Source: Advenella faeciporci (GTDB taxonomy: Bacteria > Pseudomonadota > Gammaproteobacteria > Burkholderiales > Burkholderiaceae_B). Taken from it: DNA of 64,000 bases. Within the stretch, counting starts at the first letter, position 1. Each line of letters starts with the position of its first letter. Location of the stretch: contig NZ_BMYS01000002.1 in NCBI RefSeq assembly GCF_014652395.1, positions 186,001 through 250,000 on the forward strand, given 5' to 3'. Positions 1 through 8,042 of this stretch are shown here, in pieces. The notes beneath the pieces are model-generated. The model was not told the origin of the DNA and ran no database searches. It worked only from the letters and a program-made list of their open reading frames with translations. A program made the position numbers and the translations under genes.

Positions 1-375
1 TTCAACAATAAATCTCCCGAAGTCAATAAAGGCATTACCGAATTCTTCCAATATATCGCATCTCCTGAAGTGGCTGCCAAGTGGCACCAGGACACCGGAT
101 ATGTTCCTGTGGTCAAAGCCGCCTATGAGCTTACCAAGGCTTCGGGTTTCTATGACAAGAATCCGGGTACCGATGTTCCTTTCATTCAGTTGAACGTAGA
201 AACCACCAATGAATCCCGCGGTGTTCGCCTGGGCTTCCTGCCGCAAATCCGCGATATCCAGGACGCCGAGATGGAAAACATCTTTGCCCAGAAAGTCTCT
301 GTTGAAGAAGGCCTGGAAAACATGCAGAAACGCGCCAATGAACTGTTGCAGCGTTTCGAAAACAGCAATAAGTAA
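1..375 (+). CDS. ugpB: sn-glycerol-3-phosphate ABC transporter, periplasmic binding protein UgpB (3' part)
   Basis: This is the carboxy-terminal 124 residues of a periplasmic binding protein; the start lies left of the window. The reading frame is open from base 1 and ends in TAA. The segment containing WHQDTGYVPV, GFYDKNPGTD and LGFLPQIR resembles the C-terminal lobe of UgpB, which binds glycerol-3-phosphate and glycerophosphodiesters for import. UgpA, UgpE and UgpC follow on the same strand, which supports the assignment. A hairpin with a short T run lies directly after the stop, so the binding protein is probably made in excess over the permease. Only the missing N-terminal part could show the signal peptide. 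Confidence 0.88.
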   Translation, partial: FNNKSPEVNKGITEFFQYIASPEVAAKWHQDTGYVPVVKAAYELTKASGFYDKNPGTDVPFIQLNVETTNESRGVRLGFLPQIRDIQDAEMENIFAQKVSVEEGLENMQKRANELLQRFENSNK

Positions 376-392
376 TCTGCGCTTACCTGCGT

Positions 393-431
393 AAACAGCG
401 AGCAAGTAAAATATGTATGCTCGCTGTTTTT
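393..431 (+). terminator. Hairpin with T run between ugpB and ugpA
   Basis: A perfect 12-bp inverted repeat (393-404 with 418-429) encloses a 13-base loop, and five T residues end at 431. It sits in the only gap between ugpB and ugpA, so it probably acts as a leaky terminator or 3' stabiliser that lowers permease expression relative to the binding protein. Confidence 0.6.
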
Positions 432-463
432 CACTCCTTTAAATACCAAGATCAAGAGGCATA

Positions 464-1345
464 ATGGAAAAACGTGTCGTTTTCAATCATAAGTTATTGC
501 CCTATCTCCTGCTTGCGCCCCAACTTCTGATTACGGTGATATTCTTTTTCCTGCCTGCCGGACAGGCGATTTGGCAATCATTTTTCATAGAATCCGCTTT
601 TGGCGGAGACCAGCAATTTGTAGGTCTCGACAACTACACGGCTCTTTTCAACAACCCTTATTACTTTGACTCATTTAAAGTCACCTTTGTTTTTTCAATA
701 GCGGTTGCCGTTACCGGTTTATCTGTTTCACTGCTGCTGGCCGTTATGGCCGATCGGGTTATTAAAGGGGCCATGCTGTACAAAACCATGCTGATCTGGC
801 CCTATGCCGTAGCACCTGCAGTAGTGGGTGTACTTTGGGCATTCCTGTTTTCGCCTGCCGTAGGCACATTGGCTGTTTACCTGACTCATATGGGCCTGGA
901 CTGGAACCCACGACTGGACTCTACTGATGCAATGGCCCTGGTCGTCATGGCTGCTGTTTGGAAGCAGATTTCCTACAATTTCCTGTTCTTCCTGGCTGGC
1001 CTGCAATCCATTCCCAGATCCCTCATTGAGGCAGCCGCCATTGATGGCGCCTCACCTGCCCGCCGCTTCTGGACAATTGTTTTCCCACTATTATCACCAA
1101 CGACCTTTTTTCTACTGGTCATTAACATGGTTTACGCTTTTTTTGAAACCTTCGCCATTATTGACACTACCACACAAGGCGGCCCTGGCAGCTCAACCAA
1201 CATTTTAGTCTACAACGTCTATAAAACGGCTTTCAAATCATTTGATTATGGCTCTTCCGGCGCACAATCCGTCATTCTTATGTTTATTGTCATTTTGCTG
1301 ACGATCGTTCAATTTCGATACGTTGACCGCAAGGTGCAATACTAA
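464..1345 (+). CDS. ugpA: sn-glycerol-3-phosphate ABC transporter permease UgpA
   Basis: This is a 293-residue inner-membrane permease of the MalF/UgpA class, close in length to enteric UgpA. About six hydrophobic segments are visible, the first near residues 10-32. The cytoplasmic EAA loop, [10 protein letters not shown] near residue 189, is the docking site for the ATPase UgpC. It forms the transmembrane pore with UgpE and receives glycerol-3-phosphate from UgpB. The ATG start has an AGAGG ribosome site a few bases upstream. The gene order ugpB-A-E-C is the usual one, and UgpE begins 24 bases after the stop. Specificity for glycerol-3-phosphate rather than another sugar phosphate is inferred from UgpB and gene order. 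Confidence 0.9.
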   Translation: MEKRVVFNHKLLPYLLLAPQLLITVIFFFLPAGQAIWQSFFIESAFGGDQQFVGLDNYTALFNNPYYFDSFKVTFVFSIAVAVTGLSVSLLLAVMADRVIKGAMLYKTMLIWPYAVAPAVVGVLWAFLFSPAVGTLAVYLTHMGLDWNPRLDSTDAMALVVMAAVWKQISYNFLFFLAGLQSIPRSLIEAAAIDGASPARRFWTIVFPLLSPTTFFLLVINMVYAFFETFAIIDTTTQGGPGSSTNILVYNVYKTAFKSFDYGSSGAQSVILMFIVILLTIVQFRYVDRKVQY

Positions 1346-1369
1346 TCAAGCCCAATAAAGGAATTCATC

Positions 1370-2215
1370 ATGATTGAACGTCGCCCCTGGCTTGATCTTC
1401 TGGCTCACCTGATCCTGGTTTTGGGTTTGCTCATTGTTGCCTTCCCGCTTTACGTCGCATTTGTTGCTTCTACCCAAACAGCCCGTGAAGTGGCCAATGC
1501 GCCTATTTCCCTGCTTCCTGGCACACACTTTATCGAGAACTACACCCAGGTACTCTTTACGGGCAGCTCTGTGCAAACCACCCCGGTTGGCAATATGCTC
1601 TGGGTGTCTTTTGCTATTGCCATGATCATCTCTATTGGCAAAATCAGCATTTCCATGTTATCGGCGTTTGCCGTGGTGTATTTTCGTTTCCCTTTTAGAA
1701 TGCTTTGTTTCTGGATGATTTTCATCACCCTGATGCTCCCAGTAGAAGTGCGTATTTCCCCCACCTTCGAAGTAGTTGCCGGCTTAGGACTGACCAACTC
1801 ATACGCAGGACTTACCTTGCCACTTATTGCCTCCGCAACCGCCACATTTCTATTCAGGCAATTTTTTCTTACAGTCCCTGATGAGCTGGTAGAGGCCGCC
1901 CGTATTGATGGAGCAGGCCCCATCCGCTTTTTCAAGGACATTCTGTTTCCCTTATCCAAAACCAGTATTGCCGCCCTTTTCGTGATTCAGTTCACCTATG
2001 GCTGGAACCAATACTTATGGCCACTGGTGATGAAAACATCTGAAGATATGACACCAATTGTGGTGGGTATTAAAACCATGATTGGGGGTGGTGACAGCGT
2101 AACCGAATGGAACCTGGTCATGGCAACCGCCCTGCTCGCCATGGTCCCTCCGGGACTGGTGGTTGTACTCATGCAAAAATGGTTTGTCAAAGGCTTGGTA
2201 GACTCGGAAAAATAA
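1370..2215 (+). CDS. ugpE: sn-glycerol-3-phosphate ABC transporter permease UgpE
   Basis: This is the second permease subunit, 281 residues, of the MalG/UgpE class. It has a hydrophobic N-terminal segment (residues 10-32), further membrane spans, and the EAA loop [10 protein letters not shown] near residue 175 that contacts UgpC. The charged C-terminal tail ends in a short KGLVDSEK stretch. AAGGA precedes the ATG at a good distance. The length equals that of enteric UgpE. UgpC starts 16 bases beyond the stop, so ugpA, ugpE and ugpC are almost certainly one transcription unit. Confidence 0.9.
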   Translation: MIERRPWLDLLAHLILVLGLLIVAFPLYVAFVASTQTAREVANAPISLLPGTHFIENYTQVLFTGSSVQTTPVGNMLWVSFAIAMIISIGKISISMLSAFAVVYFRFPFRMLCFWMIFITLMLPVEVRISPTFEVVAGLGLTNSYAGLTLPLIASATATFLFRQFFLTVPDELVEAARIDGAGPIRFFKDILFPLSKTSIAALFVIQFTYGWNQYLWPLVMKTSEDMTPIVVGIKTMIGGGDSVTEWNLVMATALLAMVPPGLVVVLMQKWFVKGLVDSEK

Positions 2216-2231
2216 ATAAGGATTATTCACC

Positions 2232-3323
2232 ATGGCAACACTTAGCTTTAAAAATGTCAAAAAAACCTATCCGGGCAATGTCGCAGTTATTCACGGTATC
2301 AGCATGGATATCAAAGATGGAGAGTTTATTGTTATCGTAGGCCCTTCAGGCTGCGGAAAATCAACCCTGATGCGCATGGTGGCAGGCCTGGAGACCGTTA
2401 CCGAAGGCGATATCCAGATAGATGCACAAAGCATCAACCATCTTGAACCTGCACAGCGGGATATTGCCATGGTGTTCCAGAACTATGCGCTTTACCCGCA
2501 TATGTCGGTATTTGACAATATGGCCTATGGCCTGAAAATACGTAAAATGACGAAAGAACAAATCAGGGAACGGGTCCGGCAAACAGCAGAAACGCTTGAA
2601 CTTTCCCATTTGCTTGACCGTCGTCCGAAGCAGTTATCAGGAGGCCAGCGTCAGCGGGTTGCCATGGGCAGGGCTATTGTGCGCGAGCCAAAGGTTTTCC
2701 TGTTTGATGAACCGCTTTCCAACCTGGATGCCAAGTTACGTGTACAGATGCGGCTTGAAATACAAAAGCTGCACCGCCGCCTTGAAACCACCAGCTTATA
2801 TGTCACTCACGACCAGGTGGAAGCCATGACCTTGGCGCAGCGCATGATTGTCATGAACAAAGGCATTGCAGAACAAATCGGTACCCCCATGGAAGTATTC
2901 GAACGTCCTGCCTCGACCTTTGTTGCCAGTTTCATTGGCTCTCCCCCCATGAATCTGCTTAACGTCACGATGAGTCATGACGGAAAAATAACAACGGCAG
3001 ATGGTGTTGTCTTACCCATCAATCGCAACCAGATCCCGGACTCACTAGAAGAAAAAACACAGGCCATCATGGGCTTCAGACCTGAAAATTGCCAACTTCA
3101 GGATACCGGCATACCGGTTAGCATTGAAATGGTTGAAATACTGGGATCCGAACAACTGATTCATGGCTTGATAGGACAGACAAATATTGTTATCCGGCAA
3201 AACATTCATGGAAATGCGCAAGAACAGGCACATTTAAAGCCAGGCCAAGTTATTCATATAGCCCCTGATGGAAATCATGCGCTCCATTGGTTTGACACTG
3301 AAACCACACGTCGCCTGAATTGA
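2232..3323 (+). CDS. ugpC: sn-glycerol-3-phosphate ABC transporter ATPase UgpC
   Basis: This 363-residue cytoplasmic ATPase energises the Ugp importer. Walker [10 protein letters not shown] lies at about residues 37-45, the ABC signature LSGGQRQRV near 135, Walker B VFLFDEP near 155, and the switch histidine in [14 protein letters not shown]. Residues after about 240 form the OB-fold (TOBE-like) regulatory extension typical of MalK/UgpC proteins, where phosphate or a regulator can inhibit transport. AAGGA precedes the ATG. A strong bidirectional terminator follows. The family also serves other sugars, so the name depends on the operon. Confidence 0.92.
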   Translation: MATLSFKNVKKTYPGNVAVIHGISMDIKDGEFIVIVGPSGCGKSTLMRMVAGLETVTEGDIQIDAQSINHLEPAQRDIAMVFQNYALYPHMSVFDNMAYGLKIRKMTKEQIRERVRQTAETLELSHLLDRRPKQLSGGQRQRVAMGRAIVREPKVFLFDEPLSNLDAKLRVQMRLEIQKLHRRLETTSLYVTHDQVEAMTLAQRMIVMNKGIAEQIGTPMEVFERPASTFVASFIGSPPMNLLNVTMSHDGKITTADGVVLPINRNQIPDSLEEKTQAIMGFRPENCQLQDTGIPVSIEMVEILGSEQLIHGLIGQTNIVIRQNIHGNAQEQAHLKPGQVIHIAPDGNHALHWFDTETTRRLN

Positions 3324-3402
3324 ACAAACCGGCAGCTTTATAAAAACCAACGCAGAAATAGTATTAATTTCAAAAAACGCTTTAAATCCATAGCCTGTCA
3401 TT

Positions 3403-3434
3403 AAAAAACGCTACCTTTTCGGGTAGCGTTTTTT
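3403..3434. terminator. Bidirectional intrinsic terminator between ugpC and the liv-type gene
   Basis: A 13-bp perfect stem (3403-3415 with 3422-3434) has six A residues on one side and six T residues on the other around a 6-base loop. It can end transcription of ugpC on the plus strand and of the convergent binding-protein gene on the minus strand. Confidence 0.85.
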
Positions 3435-3457
3435 ATGATTAAAGTGAAAAATCCGGA

Positions 3458-4576
3458 TTATTGAACCGCGGTTTTGCTGCCGTCTTTATGCCAGGTATAA
3501 ATATCAAATTTAAAATCTTTAAGGTCACCCTGCTCATTCCAGCTCAGGTCACCAATAACGGTTGGCACCGAATTGGCATGCAAATATTCAGCCACTTTTT
3601 CAGGATCGGTACTTTTGGTTTCAAGCATGGCTTTGATAATAGCCTGCGTAGCCGCATAAGAGGTTAACTGGAACGCACCGGCAGCATTGCGACCTTTTTC
3701 TGTAAAGGCTTTCACGATTTCCTGGTTTTCAGGCAGGCTTGAGTAATCGGCGGGCAATGTTAACAGCATGCCTTCAACGGCATCACCGGCAATCGCGTTA
3801 ATTTCGGGGTTACCAGAACCTTCCGGGCCCATGAATTTAACCTTCAGCCCCTGTTCTGCTGCCTGCCGCATTAAAAGGCCCATCTCGGGATGGTAGCCAC
3901 CATAATAAACAAAATCAACCCCTTGGGATTTCATTTTGGTAATAATTGAAGAGTAATCGGACTCACCCGCGTTAATGCCCTCAAACAGGACAACGTCTAT
4001 ATTCGCCTTTTTCAGGTTATCCTGAACCGCGCTGGCAATACCCTGGCCATATGATTGCTTGTCATGCAAAACAGCCACTTTTTTGGGTTTGACCGAGTCA
4101 ATAATGTATTTGGCTGCTGCAGGACCTTGCTGATCGTCGCGTCCGATAGTACGGAAAACAAATGTGAAATTTTTACCGTCAGTCACGTTGGGGGCAGTGG
4201 CTGAAGGCGTAACCATCACCACGCCCTGTTCATCATAAACTGCAGCTCCGCCTACTGTTGCACCCGAGCAAACCGGACCAACCACAAAACCGATTTTCTG
4301 GTTAACAACACTGTTTGCAGCAATAGGGCCCTGCTTGGGCTCGCAGGCATCATCAACCTCAACCAGTTCAATTTGTTTGCCATCAACACCACCTGCGGCA
4401 TTGGTCATTTCAACTGCAGTTCTGACACCCTCACGCACCATATCACCGTATTGTGTAACAGGACCGGTTAGTGGCCCCACCACGGCAATCTTGATGTTTT
4501 CTGCCTGAGCAACACCCATACCCATTGCAATACCCATGGCGCTTGCCAACAAAGTAAAACGGAATGATTTATTCAT
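3458..4576 (-). CDS. Branched-chain amino acid ABC transporter substrate-binding protein (LivK/BraC type)
   Basis: This is a 372-residue periplasmic binding protein of the Leu/Ile/Val-binding family. The signal peptide runs to about residue 25 (cut after GVAQA), followed by the characteristic KIAVVGPLTGPVTQYGD opening. Two lobes of the type I periplasmic fold follow, with a disulfide-like pair of cysteines in VDDACEPKQG and VGPVCSGAT. The start is ATG at 4576, with GGAG about nine bases upstream; a longer frame from a TTG at 4591 would include that ribosome site and is unlikely. No LivHMGF permease or ATPase genes are nearby, so the partner transporter must be encoded elsewhere. The exact ligand cannot be told from sequence. 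Confidence 0.85.
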   Translation of the reverse strand: MNKSFRFTLLASAMGIAMGMGVAQAENIKIAVVGPLTGPVTQYGDMVREGVRTAVEMTNAAGGVDGKQIELVEVDDACEPKQGPIAANSVVNQKIGFVVGPVCSGATVGGAAVYDEQGVVMVTPSATAPNVTDGKNFTFVFRTIGRDDQQGPAAAKYIIDSVKPKKVAVLHDKQSYGQGIASAVQDNLKKANIDVVLFEGINAGESDYSSIITKMKSQGVDFVYYGGYHPEMGLLMRQAAEQGLKVKFMGPEGSGNPEINAIAGDAVEGMLLTLPADYSSLPENQEIVKAFTEKGRNAAGAFQLTSYAATQAIIKAMLETKSTDPEKVAEYLHANSVPTVIGDLSWNEQGDLKDFKFDIYTWHKDGSKTAVQ

Positions 4577-4683
4577 TTCTTTAATCTCCAATTAACAGAA
4601 TAATCGCCTGTAAAGCATACACTGAACCAGGTGGTTTTGTATATGGCATAAACCCGCAAAATCCAGACCAAAAAACGGCAGAT

Positions 4684-4717
4684 AAAAAATCACCCCCTTA
4701 ACAAACAGGGGGTGATT
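4684..4717 (-). terminator. Intrinsic terminator of phoX
   Basis: An 11-bp stem (4688-4698 with 4707-4717) encloses an 8-base loop, followed on the minus strand by a run of T residues (4684-4689). It lies 34 bases past the phoX stop and separates phoX from the liv-type gene. Confidence 0.8.
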
Positions 4718-4751
4718 CCAAAGCGGCTGTCAGAAACGGAAACTTGAAACG

Positions 4752-6830
4752 TCAAGCACCTACAACGCCACCATCTTCACGCCAGATCACAACAGTTGCG
4801 GCACGAGGACGGCCACCGCCACCTTCTTTGTCCTCATTGTCATCCATAGGCCACTTGGAAAATGCCAGTGGATCCTCCTGAGGCGTCACCTTTGGTGCCC
4901 GTGGATGTTTGCCGTACTCACCAGGGTGCTGTATGTTAACAAAAACAGTTTTGTAATCAGGTGTCCAGGTAATACCGGTCACTTCGCTGCCTGAAGGTCC
5001 CACCAGGAAACGACGGATTTCACCTTTACCCGTTTCTGTTTCAGGGATGGCAACCAGCATCTGGTTGTTTCCATTACCGGCAAAGTTGCCCGCATCGGAA
5101 AAGTTGCCGTCTGTCTGGATCCACAAACGGCCATCCTTGTCAAAAGCCAGTCCATCGGGGCTATTAAACAGGTTCTTGGCTGACACGTTTTGCGTACCGG
5201 CCATTAAGTTACCCGGCTCTTTGTGCACCTCGGGGTTGCCAGCCAATACAAACACGTCCCAGTCAAATTCACTGGCAGCTGCATCCTTGCCTGACTCATT
5301 CCAGCGAACAATCTGGCCATACGGATTTTTTGCACGCGGATTGGCATCGTCAATACCTGGATGTTTCAGGCCATTGGTTCCTTTGCGCTCTTTGTCACTG
5401 CCGCGATCCGAGTTATTGGTTAAGGTAACGTACACTGCCTGGGTATGAGGATTAACGGCAATCCATTCGGGGCGATCCATTGGGGTTGCCCCAACGGCAT
5501 CTGCGGCAAGGCGGGTTTTAACCAGCAACTCGCCCTGATCCTTGAACAGCTCTCCCAATTTTTTGCCATCCAGGCCTACCGTATCAAGGGTTAAGGGAAT
5601 CCATTTGCCTTTTCCTTTCAGGTTACCCACCTGTTCGCCATCAGTAAACCGGGCAACATACAAAGTGCCATTATCCAGCAAAGAACGGTTGGCGGCTTTG
5701 TTGGCCGGGTCAAACTTGCCGTCAGAGACAAATTTATAAATATATTCACTGCGCTGGTCATCGCCCATATAAACTACAACACGCTTGTCGGCAGCCAAGG
5801 TCATGGCGGCGTTTTCATGTTTGAAGTGACCCAGGGCAGTCAGTTTGCGCGGCTTTGATTGCGGATCAAAAGGATCAATTTCAACGATCCAGCCGTGACG
5901 CATCCATTCGTTGGGCTCTTCAGCCACATCAAAGCGTTTGTCATGAGTCTCCCAGCGATAGCTCTCGTCTGACGCTTTGGTTGTAACGCCATAACGCTGC
6001 ATCAGGGTATTGCTTTCAACACCTTCCTTCAGGCTGCCAAAGTAATCGGTGACGTTTTCCTCACAGGTAAGATAGGTATCCCACAAGGTATAACCGTTAC
6101 CACAGTTGCCAAAAGTACCAAACACCACTGTACCGCTTGGGTCCGCGTTGGTTTTCAACAAATCATGGCCGGCAGCGGGCCCTGTAAGAACCATTTCCGT
6201 ATCAAGGGCATTAATGCTGCGGTTAAAGTTGGAGTCAAGGACTGTTTTCCAGTTCTGCCCATCATAACGGATATGTTTTACGCTAACACCTTGTGCCCGC
6301 TGTGATTTTTTAACCCAGTCCTCATTCCAGTTTTCACCGGCAACGCGAACATTGGCAGGAAAAAAATAGTCTGGGTTGATGTATTCGTGATTGGTAACTA
6401 AAAGACCTTCGGTGTTGCTGCCATCAATGGGAAAATAATGCATGCCATCATGATTGTCACCCGTTTGCATGGCTTGTGCAGCAGAATCATCAGTGGCATC
6501 GCCCTTCCATTTTGGGGAATTGGCAAATAAAGGGTCACCCCAGCGGTTAATAACCGCATAACGGTAACCTTCCGGAACCACGATTTTATCACCTGTGCTT
6601 GCAGCAACGGCCTTGAAACTCATGGAGGGAACTGCAGCGGCTGAACCCGGGACCGAAGGCTGCGCGCTGGCAGCAGTCGTCTTAAGGGAAAGTCCAAAAA
6701 ACGCCATGGTACTGGCACCCGCACTGGCTTTTAAAAAACCACGGCGGCCCTGCTGCTTTCCTAATATCTCATTAAATGATTCAACTTTGCTGTTGTTACT
6801 TGGAATATCGTCACGATCCAGATCGCTCAT
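4752..6830 (-). CDS. phoX: Tat-exported alkaline phosphatase, PhoX family (DUF839)
   Basis: This 692-residue protein belongs to the PhoX family, calcium- and iron-dependent phosphatases that release phosphate from monoesters outside the cytoplasm. A twin-arginine signal is visible: R29-R30 in GRRGFLKAS, then a hydrophobic stretch and an AxA-like cleavage region near residue 57. The body shows the family's typical segments VTNHEYINPDYFF, NCGNGYTLWDTYLTCEEN, and repeated beta-propeller-like blocks. The N-terminal 28 residues before the Tat motif are polar, as in other PhoX proteins. It stands alone between terminator and promoter. Proximity to ugpBAEC suggests joint use in phosphorus scavenging. 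Phosphate control is inferred from a weak Pho-box-like site upstream. Confidence 0.9.
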   Translation of the reverse strand: MSDLDRDDIPSNNSKVESFNEILGKQQGRRGFLKASAGASTMAFFGLSLKTTAASAQPSVPGSAAAVPSMSFKAVAASTGDKIVVPEGYRYAVINRWGDPLFANSPKWKGDATDDSAAQAMQTGDNHDGMHYFPIDGSNTEGLLVTNHEYINPDYFFPANVRVAGENWNEDWVKKSQRAQGVSVKHIRYDGQNWKTVLDSNFNRSINALDTEMVLTGPAAGHDLLKTNADPSGTVVFGTFGNCGNGYTLWDTYLTCEENVTDYFGSLKEGVESNTLMQRYGVTTKASDESYRWETHDKRFDVAEEPNEWMRHGWIVEIDPFDPQSKPRKLTALGHFKHENAAMTLAADKRVVVYMGDDQRSEYIYKFVSDGKFDPANKAANRSLLDNGTLYVARFTDGEQVGNLKGKGKWIPLTLDTVGLDGKKLGELFKDQGELLVKTRLAADAVGATPMDRPEWIAVNPHTQAVYVTLTNNSDRGSDKERKGTNGLKHPGIDDANPRAKNPYGQIVRWNESGKDAAASEFDWDVFVLAGNPEVHKEPGNLMAGTQNVSAKNLFNSPDGLAFDKDGRLWIQTDGNFSDAGNFAGNGNNQMLVAIPETETGKGEIRRFLVGPSGSEVTGITWTPDYKTVFVNIQHPGEYGKHPRAPKVTPQEDPLAFSKWPMDDNEDKEGGGGRPRAATVVIWREDGGVVGA

Positions 6831-6852
6831 CGGGTAAATCCTTTATTGACAA

Positions 6853-6872
6853 GTTACATAAAAATATGTCAC
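6853..6872. promoter_or_regulatory. Palindrome upstream of phoX
   Basis: Two 8-base arms (6853-6860 and 6865-6872) match at seven of eight positions around four A residues. The palindrome lies 23 bases upstream of the phoX start codon. It could be an operator or part of the leader; I do not recognise a specific regulator. Confidence 0.35.
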
Positions 6873-6889
6873 TAGCGTAATAAAGAACT

Positions 6890-6907
6890 ATGTCAGGCAT
6901 TTGACAA
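6890..6907 (-). promoter_or_regulatory. Possible PhoB box upstream of phoX
   Basis: On the minus strand TTGTCAA and CTGACAT are spaced 11 bases apart, as in a Pho box (two CTGTCAT-like heptamers separated by four bases). They match the heptamer at five and six of seven positions. The site is 60-77 bases before the phoX start. The spacer is not especially AT-rich, so this is only a candidate. Confidence 0.35.
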
Positions 6908-6936
6908 ACCCGGCAATCGTTGAAAAACTGTATTAA

Positions 6937-7902
6937 TTATGCTGAAAATGCAGATAACATTTGGTGTTTTTCATCGGGTAACATTGTTACACCTGGCAAA
7001 TCACAAGAAAAAACAGCCTGCGCCAAGGCGTCAATAGCTGCGGTTCTGGTAAAACTGCGACGCCATGCCAACACAATACGGCGATTTGGAACCGGTTTTT
7101 TAATGGGGATGTACTTGACCAGATCTGTTTGCTGGGCCCGTTGATCCATGACGGCGCTAATAGGCAATAAGGTAATGCCAAGGCCAGCGGCTACCATATG
7201 CCTGATGGTTTCAAGTGATGAGCCTTCAAAAGAACGCTGTATGCCATCGTCTGCCGCTGAAAAACGGGACATTTCCGGACAGACCTCCAGGACCTGGTCA
7301 CGGAAACAATGGCCAGAACCCAGTAAAAGCATGGTTTCCTGCTTAAGCTCATCGGTACTGAGCAGTTTTTCGTGGGCCCATCTATGATTGGCAGGAACGG
7401 CAACCACGAAATCCTCATCATACAGGGGTTTCATTTCAAGCCCGGCATCTGGTAAAGGTAACGCCATGATGGCACAATCCAACTCTCCCTGACGTAACAG
7501 CTCTAGCAGGCGAACCGTGAAATTTTCCTGCAGTATGAGCGGCATTTGCGGTGTTTGCTGGATTTGCACCGGGATAAGTTTGGGCAAAAGATAAGGGCCA
7601 ATGGTATGTATAATGCCCACTTTAAGCGGACCAGCCAAAGGATCATGACCCTGTCTGGCAATTTCCTTTAAGTTGGCACTTTCCTCGAGCACTTTTTGTG
7701 CCTGTGAAATAATACGCATACCAATAGGCGTAACGCCCACCTCACTGCCACCACGCTCGAAAATGGTTACACCCAACTCCTCTTCCAGCTTTTTAATGGC
7801 CACCGAAAGCGTAGGCTGACTCACAAAGCATGCTTCTGCGGCCCTGCCAAAGTGCCGCTCTCGTGCAACCGCAATGATGTATTTAAGTTCAGTAAGTGTC
7901 AC
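6937..7902 (-). CDS. oxyR: Hydrogen peroxide-sensing LysR-type regulator OxyR
   Basis: This is a 321-residue LysR-type regulator. The N-terminal winged helix-turn-helix includes HFGRAAEACFVSQPTLSVAI; the rest is the two-lobed sensor. With the GTG at 7902 as start, the two cysteines in SGHCFRDQVLEVC fall at positions 199 and 208, exactly those of the OxyR disulfide switch, and an AGGA lies eight bases upstream. A TTG six bases earlier is too close to that ribosome site. The gene follows recG on the same strand with its own promoter region containing a close OxyR binding motif. Whether it activates or represses target genes in reduced form cannot be read here. Confidence 0.93.
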   Translation of the reverse strand: MTLTELKYIIAVARERHFGRAAEACFVSQPTLSVAIKKLEEELGVTIFERGGSEVGVTPIGMRIISQAQKVLEESANLKEIARQGHDPLAGPLKVGIIHTIGPYLLPKLIPVQIQQTPQMPLILQENFTVRLLELLRQGELDCAIMALPLPDAGLEMKPLYDEDFVVAVPANHRWAHEKLLSTDELKQETMLLLGSGHCFRDQVLEVCPEMSRFSAADDGIQRSFEGSSLETIRHMVAAGLGITLLPISAVMDQRAQQTDLVKYIPIKKPVPNRRIVLAWRRSFTRTAAIDALAQAVFSCDLPGVTMLPDEKHQMLSAFSA

Positions 7903-7928
7903 GCGCAAATTCCTGATTATTCCGAATA

Positions 7929-7965
7929 ATAGATTTTATCTATCATTTTATCAAAAAAAAACTAT
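7929..7965 (-). promoter_or_regulatory. OxyR-binding tandem site upstream of oxyR
   Basis: The first half (7929-7943) matches the OxyR motif ATAGnTnnnAnCTAT at every fixed position. After a 7-base spacer the second half (7951-7965) keeps the A and CTAT end of the motif. The 37-base arrangement is that of the tetramer site. It lies 27 bases before the oxyR start codon, which suggests autoregulation. Confidence 0.75.
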
Positions 7966-8042
7966 CAAAAGATACATAAAACTGAAACCTTGCCAAACCA
8001 AATGCCAAATTGCACCAATTCAATACAATAAGTGCTTATCTA

